Shown here: in pieces, positions 16,049 through 25,012 of the stretch
Layout: every line of letters begins with the position of its first letter
How positions within the stretch are numbered: the stretch's first letter is position 1
DNA from: Pseudotabrizicola alkalilacus
GTDB taxonomy: Bacteria > Pseudomonadota > Alphaproteobacteria > Rhodobacterales > Rhodobacteraceae
NCBI RefSeq assembly: GCF_003443995.1
Contig: NZ_QWEY01000008.1
Location: forward strand, 62,001 to 126,000
Direction: 5' to 3'
Length of the DNA: 64,000 bases
Made by a program: the position numbers and the translations under genes
Notes under the pieces: model-generated
Databases searched by the model: none
What the model was told of the DNA's origin: nothing
The model's input: the letters and a program-made list of their open reading frames with translations, nothing else

Positions 16049-16950
16049 TTGCCCGAACTCCTTGGATCGAGCACATCGCGCAGCCCATCGCCCAGCAGGT
16101 TGAAGCCCAGCGACACGATAAAGATGGCAAGCCCCGGCATGGTCGCGACCCACCACTGCTCGAACAGGAACTTGCGGCCCGACGAGATCATCAAACCCCA
16201 CTCCGGGGTCGGTGGCTGCACGCCAAGGCCAAGGAACCCCAGACCGGCGGCGATGAGGATCACGCCCGCCATGTCCAGCGTGACGCGGATGATGACCGAA
16301 GGCAGGCACATCGGCATAACGTGCCCCCAGATGATCCGCCCTGCCCCGGCCCCTTGCAAGCGCACGGCGGCGATATAATCCGAGGTCCGCACGGTCAGCG
16401 TTTCGGCCCGCGCCACACGGGCATAGGGTGGCCAGGCCGTCAGCGCGATCGCCAGAACCGCGTTTTCGATCCCCGGCCCCAGAACGGCGACCAGCGCCAG
16501 CGCAAGGATCAAACGCGGGAAGGCGAGGAAAATATCGGTGATCCGCATCAGCACCTGATCGACCCAGCCACCGAAATAGCCCGCGACCGTGCCGATCAGC
16601 AGCCCCAGCACCGGGGCCGTCACCGCCACCAGCGTCACGATATACAGCGTGATGCGGGAGCCGTAGGCGATCCTGCTCCAGATATCGCGCCCGAAATCAT
16701 CGGTGCCCAGCCAATGCCCCGGCGTTCCAGGCGGCAGCAGACGCTGCGACAGGTTCTGCGCCAGCGGGTCATGCGTGGCAACCCAAGGTGCAAAAGCTGC
16801 AACGAACAGCAGCACAAGGATGATGAAAAGCCCAACCATCGCCAGCGGATTGCGCCGCATCCGCAGCCATGCAAGATAGCTTTGCCCCAGCCGGGCCTGC
16901 GTACGCGAGGCAGGGCTGGGGTCACGCAGCCATTCTGTCATCGTGGCCAT
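16045..16950 (-). CDS. Dipeptide-type ABC importer, inner-membrane permease (DppC type)
   Basis: A 301-residue permease. The first helix (PLAMVGLFIILVLLFVAAFA) follows about 35 soluble residues, and the periplasmic LGTDDFGRDIWSRIAYGSR motif of DppC is intact. Five further helices and the EAA loop (YIAAVRLQGAGAGRIIWGHVMP) follow. The start at 16950 overlaps the DppB-type stop by one base (TGATG). A second ATG three codons in (MTEW) is possible. Confidence 0.92.
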   Translation of the reverse strand: MATMTEWLRDPSPASRTQARLGQSYLAWLRMRRNPLAMVGLFIILVLLFVAAFAPWVATHDPLAQNLSQRLLPPGTPGHWLGTDDFGRDIWSRIAYGSRITLYIVTLVAVTAPVLGLLIGTVAGYFGGWVDQVLMRITDIFLAFPRLILALALVAVLGPGIENAVLAIALTAWPPYARVARAETLTVRTSDYIAAVRLQGAGAGRIIWGHVMPMCLPSVIIRVTLDMAGVILIAAGLGFLGLGVQPPTPEWGLMISSGRKFLFEQWWVATMPGLAIFIVSLGFNLLGDGLRDVLDPRSSGK

Positions 16951-18026
16951 CAGCGCGCCCTCGGATCAACAAGACGATACAACAGATCAGACGCCATGTT
17001 CAGCGTCACAAACACCACGCCCACCACCACCGTGCCGCCCAGAACGGCGGGCATGTCAGCGGCGAACAAGGCGTCGGTGATGTAGCTGCCAAGCCCCGGC
17101 CAGGCAAAGATTGTCTCGGTCAACACAGACCCTTCCAGCAGATAGGCATAGGACAGGGCAATGACGGTGATCAGCGGCACCATCACGTTTTTCAGCGCAT
17201 GGACCCAGACCACCCGCCATTCCGGCATCCCCTTCACCCGCGCGGTGGTGATGTACTCCTGCCCCAACTCATTCATCATGAAACTGCGGGTCATGCGGCT
17301 GATATAGGCCATCGAGGTGTAACCCAGAACCGCCGACGGCAGGATGATATGACTGATCGCATTGCGGAACATGGCCCATTCTCCGGCCAGCGCCGTGTCG
17401 ATCAGGATCATCCCTGTCCGCTGCTGCACATCCAGCTCGAACATCATCGAGAACCCGGCATCCAGCCGGCCCGGACCGCCCACCCAGCCAAGGATGCCAT
17501 AAAACACCAACAACGCCAGCAATCCCAGCCAGAACACCGGCATGGAATAGCCCATCAGCCCAACAATCCGCACGACCTGATCGACCCATGTGCCGGGCCG
17601 GGTGGCGGCCAAGACACCTGCGGGCACCCCCACCAGAACGCCGAACAGCGTGGCAAGTGTCGCCAGCTCCAGCGTGGCGGGGAAATAGCGGATGATATCG
17701 GCCGACACTTCGCGCTTGGTGCGCAGGGACTGGCCCAGATCGCCCTGCACCGCATTTCCGACATAGATGGCGAACTGCTTCCACATCGGTTCATCAAGGC
17801 CAAGCGCCAGCCGCGTCGCCTCGTATTGCGCGGTGGTGGCGCGTTCGCCCACAATGGCCAGAACCGGGTCGATGGGCACCACGCGCCCGATGATGAAGGT
17901 GACGAGCAACAGGCCCAGTATGGTGATGGCCAGCGACAAAGACGTGCCGCCAATCAGGCGGAGCACACGGGGCAGGCCGGACAAAGAGCCGGGGGGCGGG
18001 GCGGGGGTGTCGGGGGATGCAGTCAT
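16950..18026 (-). CDS. Dipeptide-type ABC importer, inner-membrane permease (DppB type)
   Basis: A 358-residue permease, longer than usual by about 20 N-terminal residues rich in P and S. Helix 1 is LAITILGLLLVTFIIGRVVPIDP, the usual DppB opening. An insertion of about 25 residues lies between helices 3 and 4 (GGPGRLDAGFSMMFELDVQQRTG), seen in a subset of dipeptide permeases. The EAA loop is YITTARVKGMPEWRVVWVHALKN. It follows the binding-protein gene after a strong hairpin. Confidence 0.9.
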   Translation of the reverse strand: MTASPDTPAPPPGSLSGLPRVLRLIGGTSLSLAITILGLLLVTFIIGRVVPIDPVLAIVGERATTAQYEATRLALGLDEPMWKQFAIYVGNAVQGDLGQSLRTKREVSADIIRYFPATLELATLATLFGVLVGVPAGVLAATRPGTWVDQVVRIVGLMGYSMPVFWLGLLALLVFYGILGWVGGPGRLDAGFSMMFELDVQQRTGMILIDTALAGEWAMFRNAISHIILPSAVLGYTSMAYISRMTRSFMMNELGQEYITTARVKGMPEWRVVWVHALKNVMVPLITVIALSYAYLLEGSVLTETIFAWPGLGSYITDALFAADMPAVLGGTVVVGVVFVTLNMASDLLYRLVDPRAR

Positions 18027-18039
18027 GCGCGGCAGGCAT

Positions 18040-18066
18040 CGGCGGGCGGGAATACCCCGCCCGCCG
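18040..18066 (-). terminator. Stem-loop between binding-protein and permease genes (second Dpp operon)
   Basis: CGGCGGGCGGG (18040-18050) pairs perfectly with CCCGCCCGCCG (18056-18066), an 11-bp GC-only stem with a five-base loop. It starts 13 bases past the permease ATG side and ends before the binding-protein stop. There is no U-tract; it probably protects the upstream mRNA end or attenuates read-through. Confidence 0.6.
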
Positions 18067-18074
18067 AAAGGCCC

Positions 18075-19679
18075 TTACTTCTCGGCCAGCCAGTAGGTCA
18101 CCGAATCCACGGTGCCGCCGGTGTAGAAGTTCTTGACGTTGGTGCGCATCGCAGTGCGGTTGTTTTCCTGGAACATGGTGATGAACGGCGAGGTGTCGCG
18201 GTGTTTGCGCTGGATTTCCTCGTACATGGCGCGGCGCTTGTCGGTATCGCGCTCGATCACGGCAGCTTGCGTCATGGTCATCAGCTCGCCCGGATCATAG
18301 GCGTTGCGCCAGGCCAGGCTGCCGGTCAGCTTTGCCTCGTCCGAATTGTCGCCATTGATCACAAAGGTGGAAGCGTTGGTATGCGGGTCGGGATAATCGG
18401 GCCCCCAGCTTTGCAGTGTCAGATCATGCTGGCGGGCGCGATACTCGCCCAGCACTTCCGCGCCCTCCGCGATCGAAAGTGTCAGGTTGATACCGACCTG
18501 CGCAAAGGTGTTCTGCATCGACTGCGCCATATCGGTGCGGTTCTGGCTGTTGCGCACCGACATCTTGATGTTCAGCGGCAGTTCGACACCGGATTCCTCC
18601 AGCAGCGCCTTGGCTTTTTCGATATCCAGCGAATAGGGGGTTTCCTCGATCGAACCCAGATAGCCACGCGGCAGGAAGGCCTGATGCACGGTCTGTTCGC
18701 CCTTGAGGAAGCTTTCGGTCATGCCCTGATAGTCGATGGCCCAGCGCATCGCCTCCAGTACCTTGGGATTGGCCAGTGCCTCTTTCTTCTGGTTGGCCGA
18801 GACATAATAGATATAGCCCGCAAGGTCGGTTTCGACGCGGATATCGGCATTTCCCGCCATGCCTTCGATGTCCACCGACGTCACCTCACGGCTGATGTCG
18901 ATATCGCCACGCTCCAGCAGCAGGCGGTTGGTCGCGCCCTCCGGGATATGGCGCATGAACACGCGCTTGAGCTTGGCATCGCCGCGCCAATGGCCTTCGC
19001 GCGCCTCAAGGATATAGCTGTCGGACGGTTTGTAGGACAACAGCACATAGGCCCCGGTCCCCGCCGTGTTCGACTTCAGCCACTCATTGCCCATGTCGCC
19101 ATTGGCGTCATTGGCCATGACGGTTTCCTTATCCACAATCGACCCGACAGCGGCGGTCAGGCAGTTGTAGACAAAGCTGGGCGCATAGGGCTGGTCGGTT
19201 TTCATCGTGACCGTATCACCGTCAAAGGTGATCATTTCCTCGACATTCTCGGGCGTGAAGCCGAACTGGGTCAGGATGAAGGCCGGGGTCTTGTTCAGCT
19301 TGACCACGCGCTGCAAGGAAAACGCCGCATCTTCGGCCCGAACCGGATTGCCCGAGGCAAAGGTGACGCCGGGGCGCATCTTGAACGTATAGGTCACGCC
19401 ATCCTCTGCCACGTCCCAGCTCTCGGCCAGACCGGGAACCAGTTCACCCGGTTTCGTGGGGTCCAGCTCTACCAGCGTGTCATAGGTGTTGTTTATCAGG
19501 TCGGTGCCGGAAAACTCGAACGCCTCATGCGGGTCGATGGACACGATGTCGTCGATCGCATCCCCGATCACCAGTGTATCAGCCGGGGTTTGTGCCATCA
19601 GCGCGGCAGGTGCGGTCCCGGCCAGAAAAGAGGCAAGCGCAAGCGCACCGGCACGGCGAAGGGTAAGATCAAGCTTCAT
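18075..19679 (-). CDS. Dipeptide-type ABC importer, periplasmic substrate-binding protein
   Basis: A 534-residue SBP_bac_5 protein. The signal peptide is about residues 1-29 (LALASFLAGTAPAALMAQ). Landmarks: DAIDDIVSIDPHEAFEFSGTD, TYTFKMRPGVTFASG, AEDAAFSLQRVV and TGAYVLLSYKPSDSYILE, and the paired-lobe closing segment near SWGPDYPDPHTNAS. The start at 19679 has AGGGAG about seven bases upstream. First gene of the operon SBP-DppB-DppC-DppD-DppF-dipeptidase. The dipeptidases on both sides point to a dipeptide or dipeptide-like ligand, possibly with D-residues. Confidence 0.9.
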   Translation of the reverse strand: MKLDLTLRRAGALALASFLAGTAPAALMAQTPADTLVIGDAIDDIVSIDPHEAFEFSGTDLINNTYDTLVELDPTKPGELVPGLAESWDVAEDGVTYTFKMRPGVTFASGNPVRAEDAAFSLQRVVKLNKTPAFILTQFGFTPENVEEMITFDGDTVTMKTDQPYAPSFVYNCLTAAVGSIVDKETVMANDANGDMGNEWLKSNTAGTGAYVLLSYKPSDSYILEAREGHWRGDAKLKRVFMRHIPEGATNRLLLERGDIDISREVTSVDIEGMAGNADIRVETDLAGYIYYVSANQKKEALANPKVLEAMRWAIDYQGMTESFLKGEQTVHQAFLPRGYLGSIEETPYSLDIEKAKALLEESGVELPLNIKMSVRNSQNRTDMAQSMQNTFAQVGINLTLSIAEGAEVLGEYRARQHDLTLQSWGPDYPDPHTNASTFVINGDNSDEAKLTGSLAWRNAYDPGELMTMTQAAVIERDTDKRRAMYEEIQRKHRDTSPFITMFQENNRTAMRTNVKNFYTGGTVDSVTYWLAEK

Positions 19680-19812
19680 GGAAGACTCCCTGTCTCTCTT
19701 GTTGGTATGCGTCTATACCCGAACCGGGCAGGCGCAACTTTGACCAACTGGGCAATTTTTGCGCCCCCCTGTCAAGGCGAGTCGTATTTCTGTCACAAAG
19801 AAGGAGAGGCCC

Positions 19813-20847
19813 ATGCCGATGCGCACGGTTTTCGATGGCCATAATGATGTATTGAGCAAACTCTGGGCGGCTGGCGACCGGACGGGGGCTGCGTTTTTCA
19901 ATGGCACCGATGGCGACCTTGATCTGGCAAAGTGCCGGGCGGGTGGGTTTGCGGGTGGCTTTTTTGCGGTCTGGGTTCCGGGCGATCCGGCAACGGCACC
20001 TGACCCGATGGCAACATATCGGGCTTTTGAACCCGTCGATCCCGTGATGGCGCGGCAGGTGACGCTGGAAATGGCCGCGATCCTGCACCGCATGTCCGCA
20101 GACCGGCCCGATGCGATCCGCCTGTGCCGGAGTGCCGCCGACATCGAGGCCGCGCGGACGGCGGGCGCAATCGCGGCCCTGCTGCATATCGAGGGCTGCG
20201 AGGGGATCGGGCCGGATCTGGACGAGCTGTACCTTTATCACGCCGCAGGCCTGCGGTCGCTTGGCCCGGTCTGGAGCCGTGACAACATCTTTGGCCATGG
20301 GGTGCCCTTTGACTTTCCCGCCTCGCCCGATACCGGGCCGGGGCTGACAGCGGCGGGGCAGCAGCTGCTGTCAGCCTGCAACCGTCTGCGCATCCTGTTC
20401 GATCTGAGCCACCTGAACGAGGCCGGATTCTGGGATGTGGCAAAGCTGACGGATGCACCGCTGGTCGCCACCCATTCCGCAGCACATGCGCTGACGCCCG
20501 CCACCCGCAACCTGACCGACCGCCAGCTTGACGCGATTGCCGAAAGCAAAGGGCTGGTTGGCCTGAATTTCGGCGTGGCCTTTCTGCGTGAGGATGGTGT
20601 GAAGACCGCCGATACCGGGCCCGAGGTGATGCTGCGCCATATAGACCACCTGATCGCACGGCTGGGCGAGGGCGGCGTGGCGCTGGGGTCTGATTTCGAT
20701 GGCACGATGATCCCGCGTTTCATCGGGTCAGCAGCGGGTCTGCCCAGGCTGACGCAGGCGATGGAACAGGCCGGGTATGGCGCAGATCTGATCGCGCGGC
20801 TCTGCTGGGGCAACTGGCTGGACGTGCTGCGCCGCACCATCGGCTGA
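19813..20847 (+). CDS. M19-family zinc dipeptidase (second copy)
   Basis: A 344-residue paralogue of the dipeptidase at 13356-14435, transcribed divergently from the second Dpp operon. Zinc-site elements: FDGHND (H10, D12), HIEGCEGIGP, DLSHLNEAGFW, ATHSAAHALTP and GSDFDGTMIPR. There is no signal peptide. The start at 19813 is set by AAGGAGAG about five bases upstream (19801-19808). The two enzymes share long blocks (TRNLTDRQL, GLVGLNF) but differ in length and loops, which suggests different dipeptide preferences after import by the same transporter. Confidence 0.9.
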   Translation: MPMRTVFDGHNDVLSKLWAAGDRTGAAFFNGTDGDLDLAKCRAGGFAGGFFAVWVPGDPATAPDPMATYRAFEPVDPVMARQVTLEMAAILHRMSADRPDAIRLCRSAADIEAARTAGAIAALLHIEGCEGIGPDLDELYLYHAAGLRSLGPVWSRDNIFGHGVPFDFPASPDTGPGLTAAGQQLLSACNRLRILFDLSHLNEAGFWDVAKLTDAPLVATHSAAHALTPATRNLTDRQLDAIAESKGLVGLNFGVAFLREDGVKTADTGPEVMLRHIDHLIARLGEGGVALGSDFDGTMIPRFIGSAAGLPRLTQAMEQAGYGADLIARLCWGNWLDVLRRTIG

Positions 20848-21273
20848 ATGCAGACAGGGCTACCTTGTCGCCCTTTCGCTGCCGGGTCTGCAAGATACGG
20901 CAGAACGACGTTCGCCTGATCCGGATCATCCGCCCGCAACCGACCCACCACCCGCGGCAGGGGCGGGGACCGTCGATATCCTTGCCTTGGTGCGACACCA
21001 CGACAAACAGCCGGGTTCACCGCCTGGAGCTGCCGCTGGCCGAGGGCGTGCTGACCAAAACCCATGCGCGGAACCGGATGGTCGATGGCAAGGTGATCGG
21101 CACGCCGCCGCTGGATACGCCACGGGTGCGTCAGGGCCAGATCATTGCAGCAGCAACAGGCCGAAGGCAGCGGGACTTTGCGCCGCCGTCCCCACCAGAG
21201 AGCAGAGCCGGCCATGGCAGTGCTGATCCGCTCGCTCATGAAGGCGACGGATGACCTGCTGCTGCGTGGGGTA
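20848..21273. other. Stretch without a recognisable gene
   Basis: 426 bases between the dipeptidase and the phosphoesterase. The longest plus-strand frame (20865-21254) contains a locally protein-like segment (RLELPLAEGVLTKTHARNR...) but no family I recognise, no ribosome site and no sensible ends. It may be a decayed gene remnant. I see no RNA gene or repeat. Confidence 0.3.
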
Positions 21274-22071
21274 TCAGCGCGGCAGATCCTGGCGCAGCGG
21301 CAAGGCGAGATATCGCGGATGCACAGCAAAACCACCCTCGCCCCGGCGGTGATGCATCCACCAGGCATAGGGTCCGTCGATCAACGGCGGCTCGGTGGTT
21401 TCGCCAAAGCCAAAGCCATACTGAAACGCCGGGCTGCCGCCGACAGCCGCGTAGCACCCGGCCCATTCGGTGTGAAACGCCTGATGCACGTGGCCACACA
21501 GCAGGCGCACCGGGGCCCGACATGACTGTACAATCCGGCGCAAGCGCTGCCCCCCTGCCCGCAGGGCGCTGGCATCCCAATGGGCGTTGCCTGTGGGAAA
21601 CGGGGGGTGGTGCAACATCAGGAACACTGGATCGGCGCCGGTGGCCAGACGATCCTCCAGCCAGTCAAGCTGTGCGGAGTCAAGCGCCCCTTCGACCCTG
21701 CCAGGCAGCAGGCTGTCCAGCCCGATGATGCGCACGCCCGACACCCACGCCTCGAACTGCAGGGTGACGGGGGAGGCATAGGGGATGGTGGCGCCAAACG
21801 CCGCCCGCATCGGGCCGCGCCGGTCGTGGTTGCCGGGCACCACAAAGACCGGCATGGACAGCGGCGCGAGGATCCGGCGCACCAGCGCATAATCGGCCTC
21901 TGACCCGCCATCCGCCACATCGCCTGTGATCAGAACCGCATCGGGGCGCTGCGGCAGCGCCAGCAGATCGGCCACGATCAGGCGCGCCATGTCAGGTGCA
22001 TCGCGCCGCACCGGGGCGGTCTCGGGCGGTCCGGCCGAGATGTGCAGATCAGAAAGATGCGCGATCAGCAT
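21274..22071 (-). CDS. Metallophosphoesterase (CpdA/GpdQ-like phosphodiesterase)
   Basis: A 265-residue cytoplasmic calcineurin-like phosphoesterase with all five metal-binding motifs: DLH (D8, H10), GDVADGG (D51), GNHDRR (N81, H82), MLHHPP and GHVHQ. The arrangement matches the class III cyclic-nucleotide/glycerophosphodiester phosphodiesterases, which use a di-metal centre. It is the last gene of the leftward importer operon, six bases after the permease. The context suggests it cleaves an imported phosphodiester (for example a glycerophosphodiester) and is less consistent with a signalling cAMP phosphodiesterase. That is inference. Confidence 0.85.
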   Translation of the reverse strand: MLIAHLSDLHISAGPPETAPVRRDAPDMARLIVADLLALPQRPDAVLITGDVADGGSEADYALVRRILAPLSMPVFVVPGNHDRRGPMRAAFGATIPYASPVTLQFEAWVSGVRIIGLDSLLPGRVEGALDSAQLDWLEDRLATGADPVFLMLHHPPFPTGNAHWDASALRAGGQRLRRIVQSCRAPVRLLCGHVHQAFHTEWAGCYAAVGGSPAFQYGFGFGETTEPPLIDGPYAWWMHHRRGEGGFAVHPRYLALPLRQDLPR

Positions 22072-22077
22072 GCCCCC

Positions 22078-22902
22078 TCACCTCCCGATCCGCGACAGCA
22101 CATCGGCCTTCAGGAACCGCTCGATCACCAGCATGAAGCCGATGGACGGCACCAGAAGGATCAGCGCGGTGATCGAGGCGATCTGGTAGTTCCCGCCCAT
22201 CGAGGCGTTGAACATCAGGATCGGCAGGGTCGAGATATCGGGCGTGCCGACAAAGAATGTGCCGGTGAATTCGTCGATACTGTCCAGAAACACAAAGATC
22301 GACGCCGCGACCAGACCGGGGAAGGCCTGCGGCAGCGTGATGTCGCGGAAGGTGCGCATCGGCCCGGCGCCAAGGTTGCGCGCCGCTTCCTCCATCGTGC
22401 GGTCCACGGCGGCAAAGGCGGCGGTGGCGATCCAGACCGCATAGACCAGCCCCGGCAACGAATGCACCAGAACCACGCCGGTATAGGTTCCGTTCAGTCC
22501 AAGCCCGTAAAACATCTGCGCGATGTTGACAAAGATCGGCAGGCTGGGAAACGCCTGCGGCAACAGGAAGATCAGCATGATGAATGCCCGCGCCGGAAGG
22601 ACCAACCGCGCCAGAGCATAACCCGCCGGGATGGCCAGCATCATCGACAGCCCCACCGTGGCCAGCGCAATCCAGACCGACGAGAACAGCGATGTCCATG
22701 CCCCCGCCCGTGGCCTGAACACGCGGTGCCAGAAATCAAAGCCGAACTCGGTCGGGTAGCGGGCCGGAAAGAACCATTTTTCGGCAAAGGCCCAGAGAAA
22801 CAGGTTGGTCAGCGGGCCGAACACCACAAAGGCGCAGACCCCGATCATGACGGCAGGCAGCAGGTTTGCCGCGCCGCGCCGCGCAAGGTTTGTCATCACC
22901 AT
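22078..22902 (-). CDS. ABC importer permease (PotC/AfuB-like, second subunit)
   Basis: A 274-residue permease with six predicted helices and the EAA motif EEAARNLGAGPMRTFRDITLP (about 185-205), which docks on the ATPase. Helix 1 is VMIGVCAFVVFGPLTNLFLWA. The start at 22902 is supported by GAGGGGG about nine bases upstream and lies one base after the preceding permease stop. It belongs with the permease, binding protein and ATPase encoded at 22904-26020. Confidence 0.9.
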   Translation of the reverse strand: MVMTNLARRGAANLLPAVMIGVCAFVVFGPLTNLFLWAFAEKWFFPARYPTEFGFDFWHRVFRPRAGAWTSLFSSVWIALATVGLSMMLAIPAGYALARLVLPARAFIMLIFLLPQAFPSLPIFVNIAQMFYGLGLNGTYTGVVLVHSLPGLVYAVWIATAAFAAVDRTMEEAARNLGAGPMRTFRDITLPQAFPGLVAASIFVFLDSIDEFTGTFFVGTPDISTLPILMFNASMGGNYQIASITALILLVPSIGFMLVIERFLKADVLSRIGR

Positions 22903-22903
22903 G

Positions 22904-23770
22904 TTATCGTGCCCCCTCGTTGTGCTGGGTCAGCGTCATGCGCAGATAGGCATAAGCCGCGACGGCGGTGATCAGGTATGAGAACAGCCCCAACGCATTG
23001 GCCACCGCGTAATCGCCGTAATAGGTCACCCGATGCGCCATCATGGAGGTCATCATTGTCGGGTTTCCGGCAATCACCATCATCGGCACCGAGAGCACCG
23101 ACATGATGGTGACCAGCGACAGGATCAGCCCGACCAGCAGCGTTCCGCGCACCTGCGGCAGCAGAATCTCGATCAGGCAGCGCAACCGCCCTGCCCCCAT
23201 GTTGCGCGCGGCCTCGACAGTGGAGCGGTCAACCGAAGCCATGGCACCGGCCAGCAACAGCGTCACGAACGGCACCTGTTTCCATGCAAAGGTCAGCACC
23301 AGCCCGCGCCAGTCCAGCAGGCTTTGCGCTGTGGCCGGGTCCATCAGGCCAGAGTCGATCAACAGGCTGTTCATCAGCCCATTGCGCGCCAGAAAGTTGC
23401 GCGCGGTCTGCCCGGCGACGATGAACGGGATGAACAGCGGCCAGCGGTACAGCCAACGCAACGCCGTCACCGCCCAAGGGGTCGCGCCGAGTGTCAGGTA
23501 TCCGGCAATCGCGATCGACACCACAGAGATCAACATCAGCGAGGCCAGTGCCACCAGCACGGTGAACACCACGTCGCGGCCATACAGCTCGACTGCGGTG
23601 CGCAAGTGCGCCGTGGTGAGCCCGCCATCGGCATCGACAAAGGCAAAGACCACCGACCGGGCCAGAGGCACCACATACAGCAGCGCAATCGCCAGAAGGG
23701 CGGGAAAGATCAGCACCAGGCCGGGAAGTATACCGCGAAGCGGCGATGAGGAAGCGTCAGCTGTTGGCAT
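22904..23770 (-). CDS. ABC importer permease (PotB/AfuB-like, first subunit)
   Basis: A 288-residue permease. Helix 1 (GLVLIFPALLAIALLYVVPLARSV) and the large periplasmic loop are typical of PotB-type subunits. The EAA motif is VEAARNMGAGRLRCLIEILLP. The ATG at 23770 is preferred to the TTG one codon before it; the ribosome site is weak, perhaps because translation follows from the upstream cistron past the hairpin at 23806-23837. Confidence 0.88.
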   Translation of the reverse strand: MPTADASSSPLRGILPGLVLIFPALLAIALLYVVPLARSVVFAFVDADGGLTTAHLRTAVELYGRDVVFTVLVALASLMLISVVSIAIAGYLTLGATPWAVTALRWLYRWPLFIPFIVAGQTARNFLARNGLMNSLLIDSGLMDPATAQSLLDWRGLVLTFAWKQVPFVTLLLAGAMASVDRSTVEAARNMGAGRLRCLIEILLPQVRGTLLVGLILSLVTIMSVLSVPMMVIAGNPTMMTSMMAHRVTYYGDYAVANALGLFSYLITAVAAYAYLRMTLTQHNEGAR

Positions 23771-23805
23771 CAAGGGCAGACTTTCTGGGAGGGCGGAAAC
23801 GGAAT

Positions 23806-23837
23806 GACCGGGACGACGGCATCGCCGCGCCCCGGTC
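23806..23837 (-). terminator. Stem-loop between binding-protein and permease genes (Pot/Afu-like operon)
   Basis: GACCGGG (23806-23812) pairs with CCCGGTC (23831-23837), with an inner GC-rich hairpin around GGCATCGCC. There is no U-tract. Same position relative to the binding-protein gene as the hairpins at 7835, 18040, 33411 and 59702. Confidence 0.5.
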
Positions 23838-23853
23838 GGTTGTCAGTCGTTGA

Positions 23854-24984
23854 TCAGTTGGCAACCTGGCGTTCATAGGTTTCCAGGATCGTGCGGAAGT
23901 AGTCGGCCTGTGGCATCGACAGACCCCGCTCGGCCAGCACTTCGGGCGAAACATCGGTGAACAGCGCACCCCACTCTTCAGCCGTCAGGTTCTCCTTGAC
24001 CGCATTGGCGTCGATGCCCGGCAGCCAGTTGAACCGGCGCACGATGCCTTCGGCCTGCACCTCGGGCGAGGTCGCCAGCTCGATGAACTTGACCGCAAGT
24101 TCGGCCTCGGCCGCCTTTTCCGGTACGACGTAATACATCGGCTGACCCGGCATCCCCGGCGCGGGGATCAACAGCTTCAGATCCGGGTTCAGGCGGCCGT
24201 CGGCGACCCAAGTATAGAACATGTCCATCCAGACCGGACCCATGGCAATTTCACCACGGTTCAGGGCATCCAGCGTGCCTGCGTTGCCGGGCGTGATGGT
24301 GGCAACCGTGTTGAACTGCTTCAGCCCGTCCAGCGCCGGGGTCCAGGACGCGGCGGAGGCGGCGTCAAACGGGCCGTTGCGCAGGGTCTCGGACATGTCG
24401 GAAAACGCGTACATCCAGCCAAAGACAAATCCCACGCCAGCCATGCCGCCGGTGATGCCGTTGTACCCGAACTGGCCGGGATTTGCGGCTGCCCAGTCTG
24501 CCAGATCGGCGTAGCTTTGGGGTGGCGTGGTGACCAGCGCCGGATTGTAGGCGATGGCGATCTGGCTTTGGAACATCGGCATCACATAGCCGCCGACATC
24601 CACACCCAGCGCGTTTTCGGCGCTGTCTGCCGTGACCAGCGCGCCGGTCGCGGTCTTGTCCCGGTAGGATTGCAGCAAGCCTTCGGTCACCATCTGCCCC
24701 GCCATGCGCTGATGCACGACGCCGACATCCACATCCCAGACATCGTTGCCCTGTTGCGCCGAAAGCTTTTCATACAGCGCCTGGCTGCCGCCATCGCCCG
24801 GACCCGTGCCCAATGCGCGCACGGTCACGCCGGAATTCTGGGACTCGAACAACGGGCCGAGATAGTCGTTGATGTAATCCACCATGTTGGTGTCGCCGGC
24901 GGTGACCACATTCAGGGTCTGGGCGGCAACAGGAAGGCTGAGGACAGCACCGAAGGCCGCTCCCAGTACAAGTGATCGTTTCAT
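23854..24984 (-). CDS. ABC importer, periplasmic substrate-binding protein (extracellular-solute-binding family 1/Afu-Pot-like)
   Basis: A 376-residue binding protein. The signal peptide is MKRSLVLGAAFGAVLSLPVAAQ (about 22 residues). The mature protein opens TLNVVTAGDTNMVDYINDYLG, as in iron(III)/polyamine/phosphosugar-type binding proteins, and contains the hinge-side segments FQSQIAIAYNP and GEIAMGPVWMDMFYTW. The start at 24984 follows a GGAG-like site (GGAGACTTGCCA). A 31-codon open extension is rejected because it would bury the signal peptide. The ligand is unknown; the phosphoesterase in the operon favours a phosphate ester or diester. Confidence 0.88.
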   Translation of the reverse strand: MKRSLVLGAAFGAVLSLPVAAQTLNVVTAGDTNMVDYINDYLGPLFESQNSGVTVRALGTGPGDGGSQALYEKLSAQQGNDVWDVDVGVVHQRMAGQMVTEGLLQSYRDKTATGALVTADSAENALGVDVGGYVMPMFQSQIAIAYNPALVTTPPQSYADLADWAAANPGQFGYNGITGGMAGVGFVFGWMYAFSDMSETLRNGPFDAASAASWTPALDGLKQFNTVATITPGNAGTLDALNRGEIAMGPVWMDMFYTWVADGRLNPDLKLLIPAPGMPGQPMYYVVPEKAAEAELAVKFIELATSPEVQAEGIVRRFNWLPGIDANAVKENLTAEEWGALFTDVSPEVLAERGLSMPQADYFRTILETYERQVAN

Positions 24985-25012
24985 TGGCAAGTCTCCGTTG
25001 TTTTGGGGGGGC

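Noticed and set aside
16869-19844. Very long plus-strand open frame of 991 codons opposite the second Dpp operon
   Set aside because: It is the GC-rich antisense shadow of the permease and binding-protein genes: rich in H, Q, R and G, no domain, no ribosome site.
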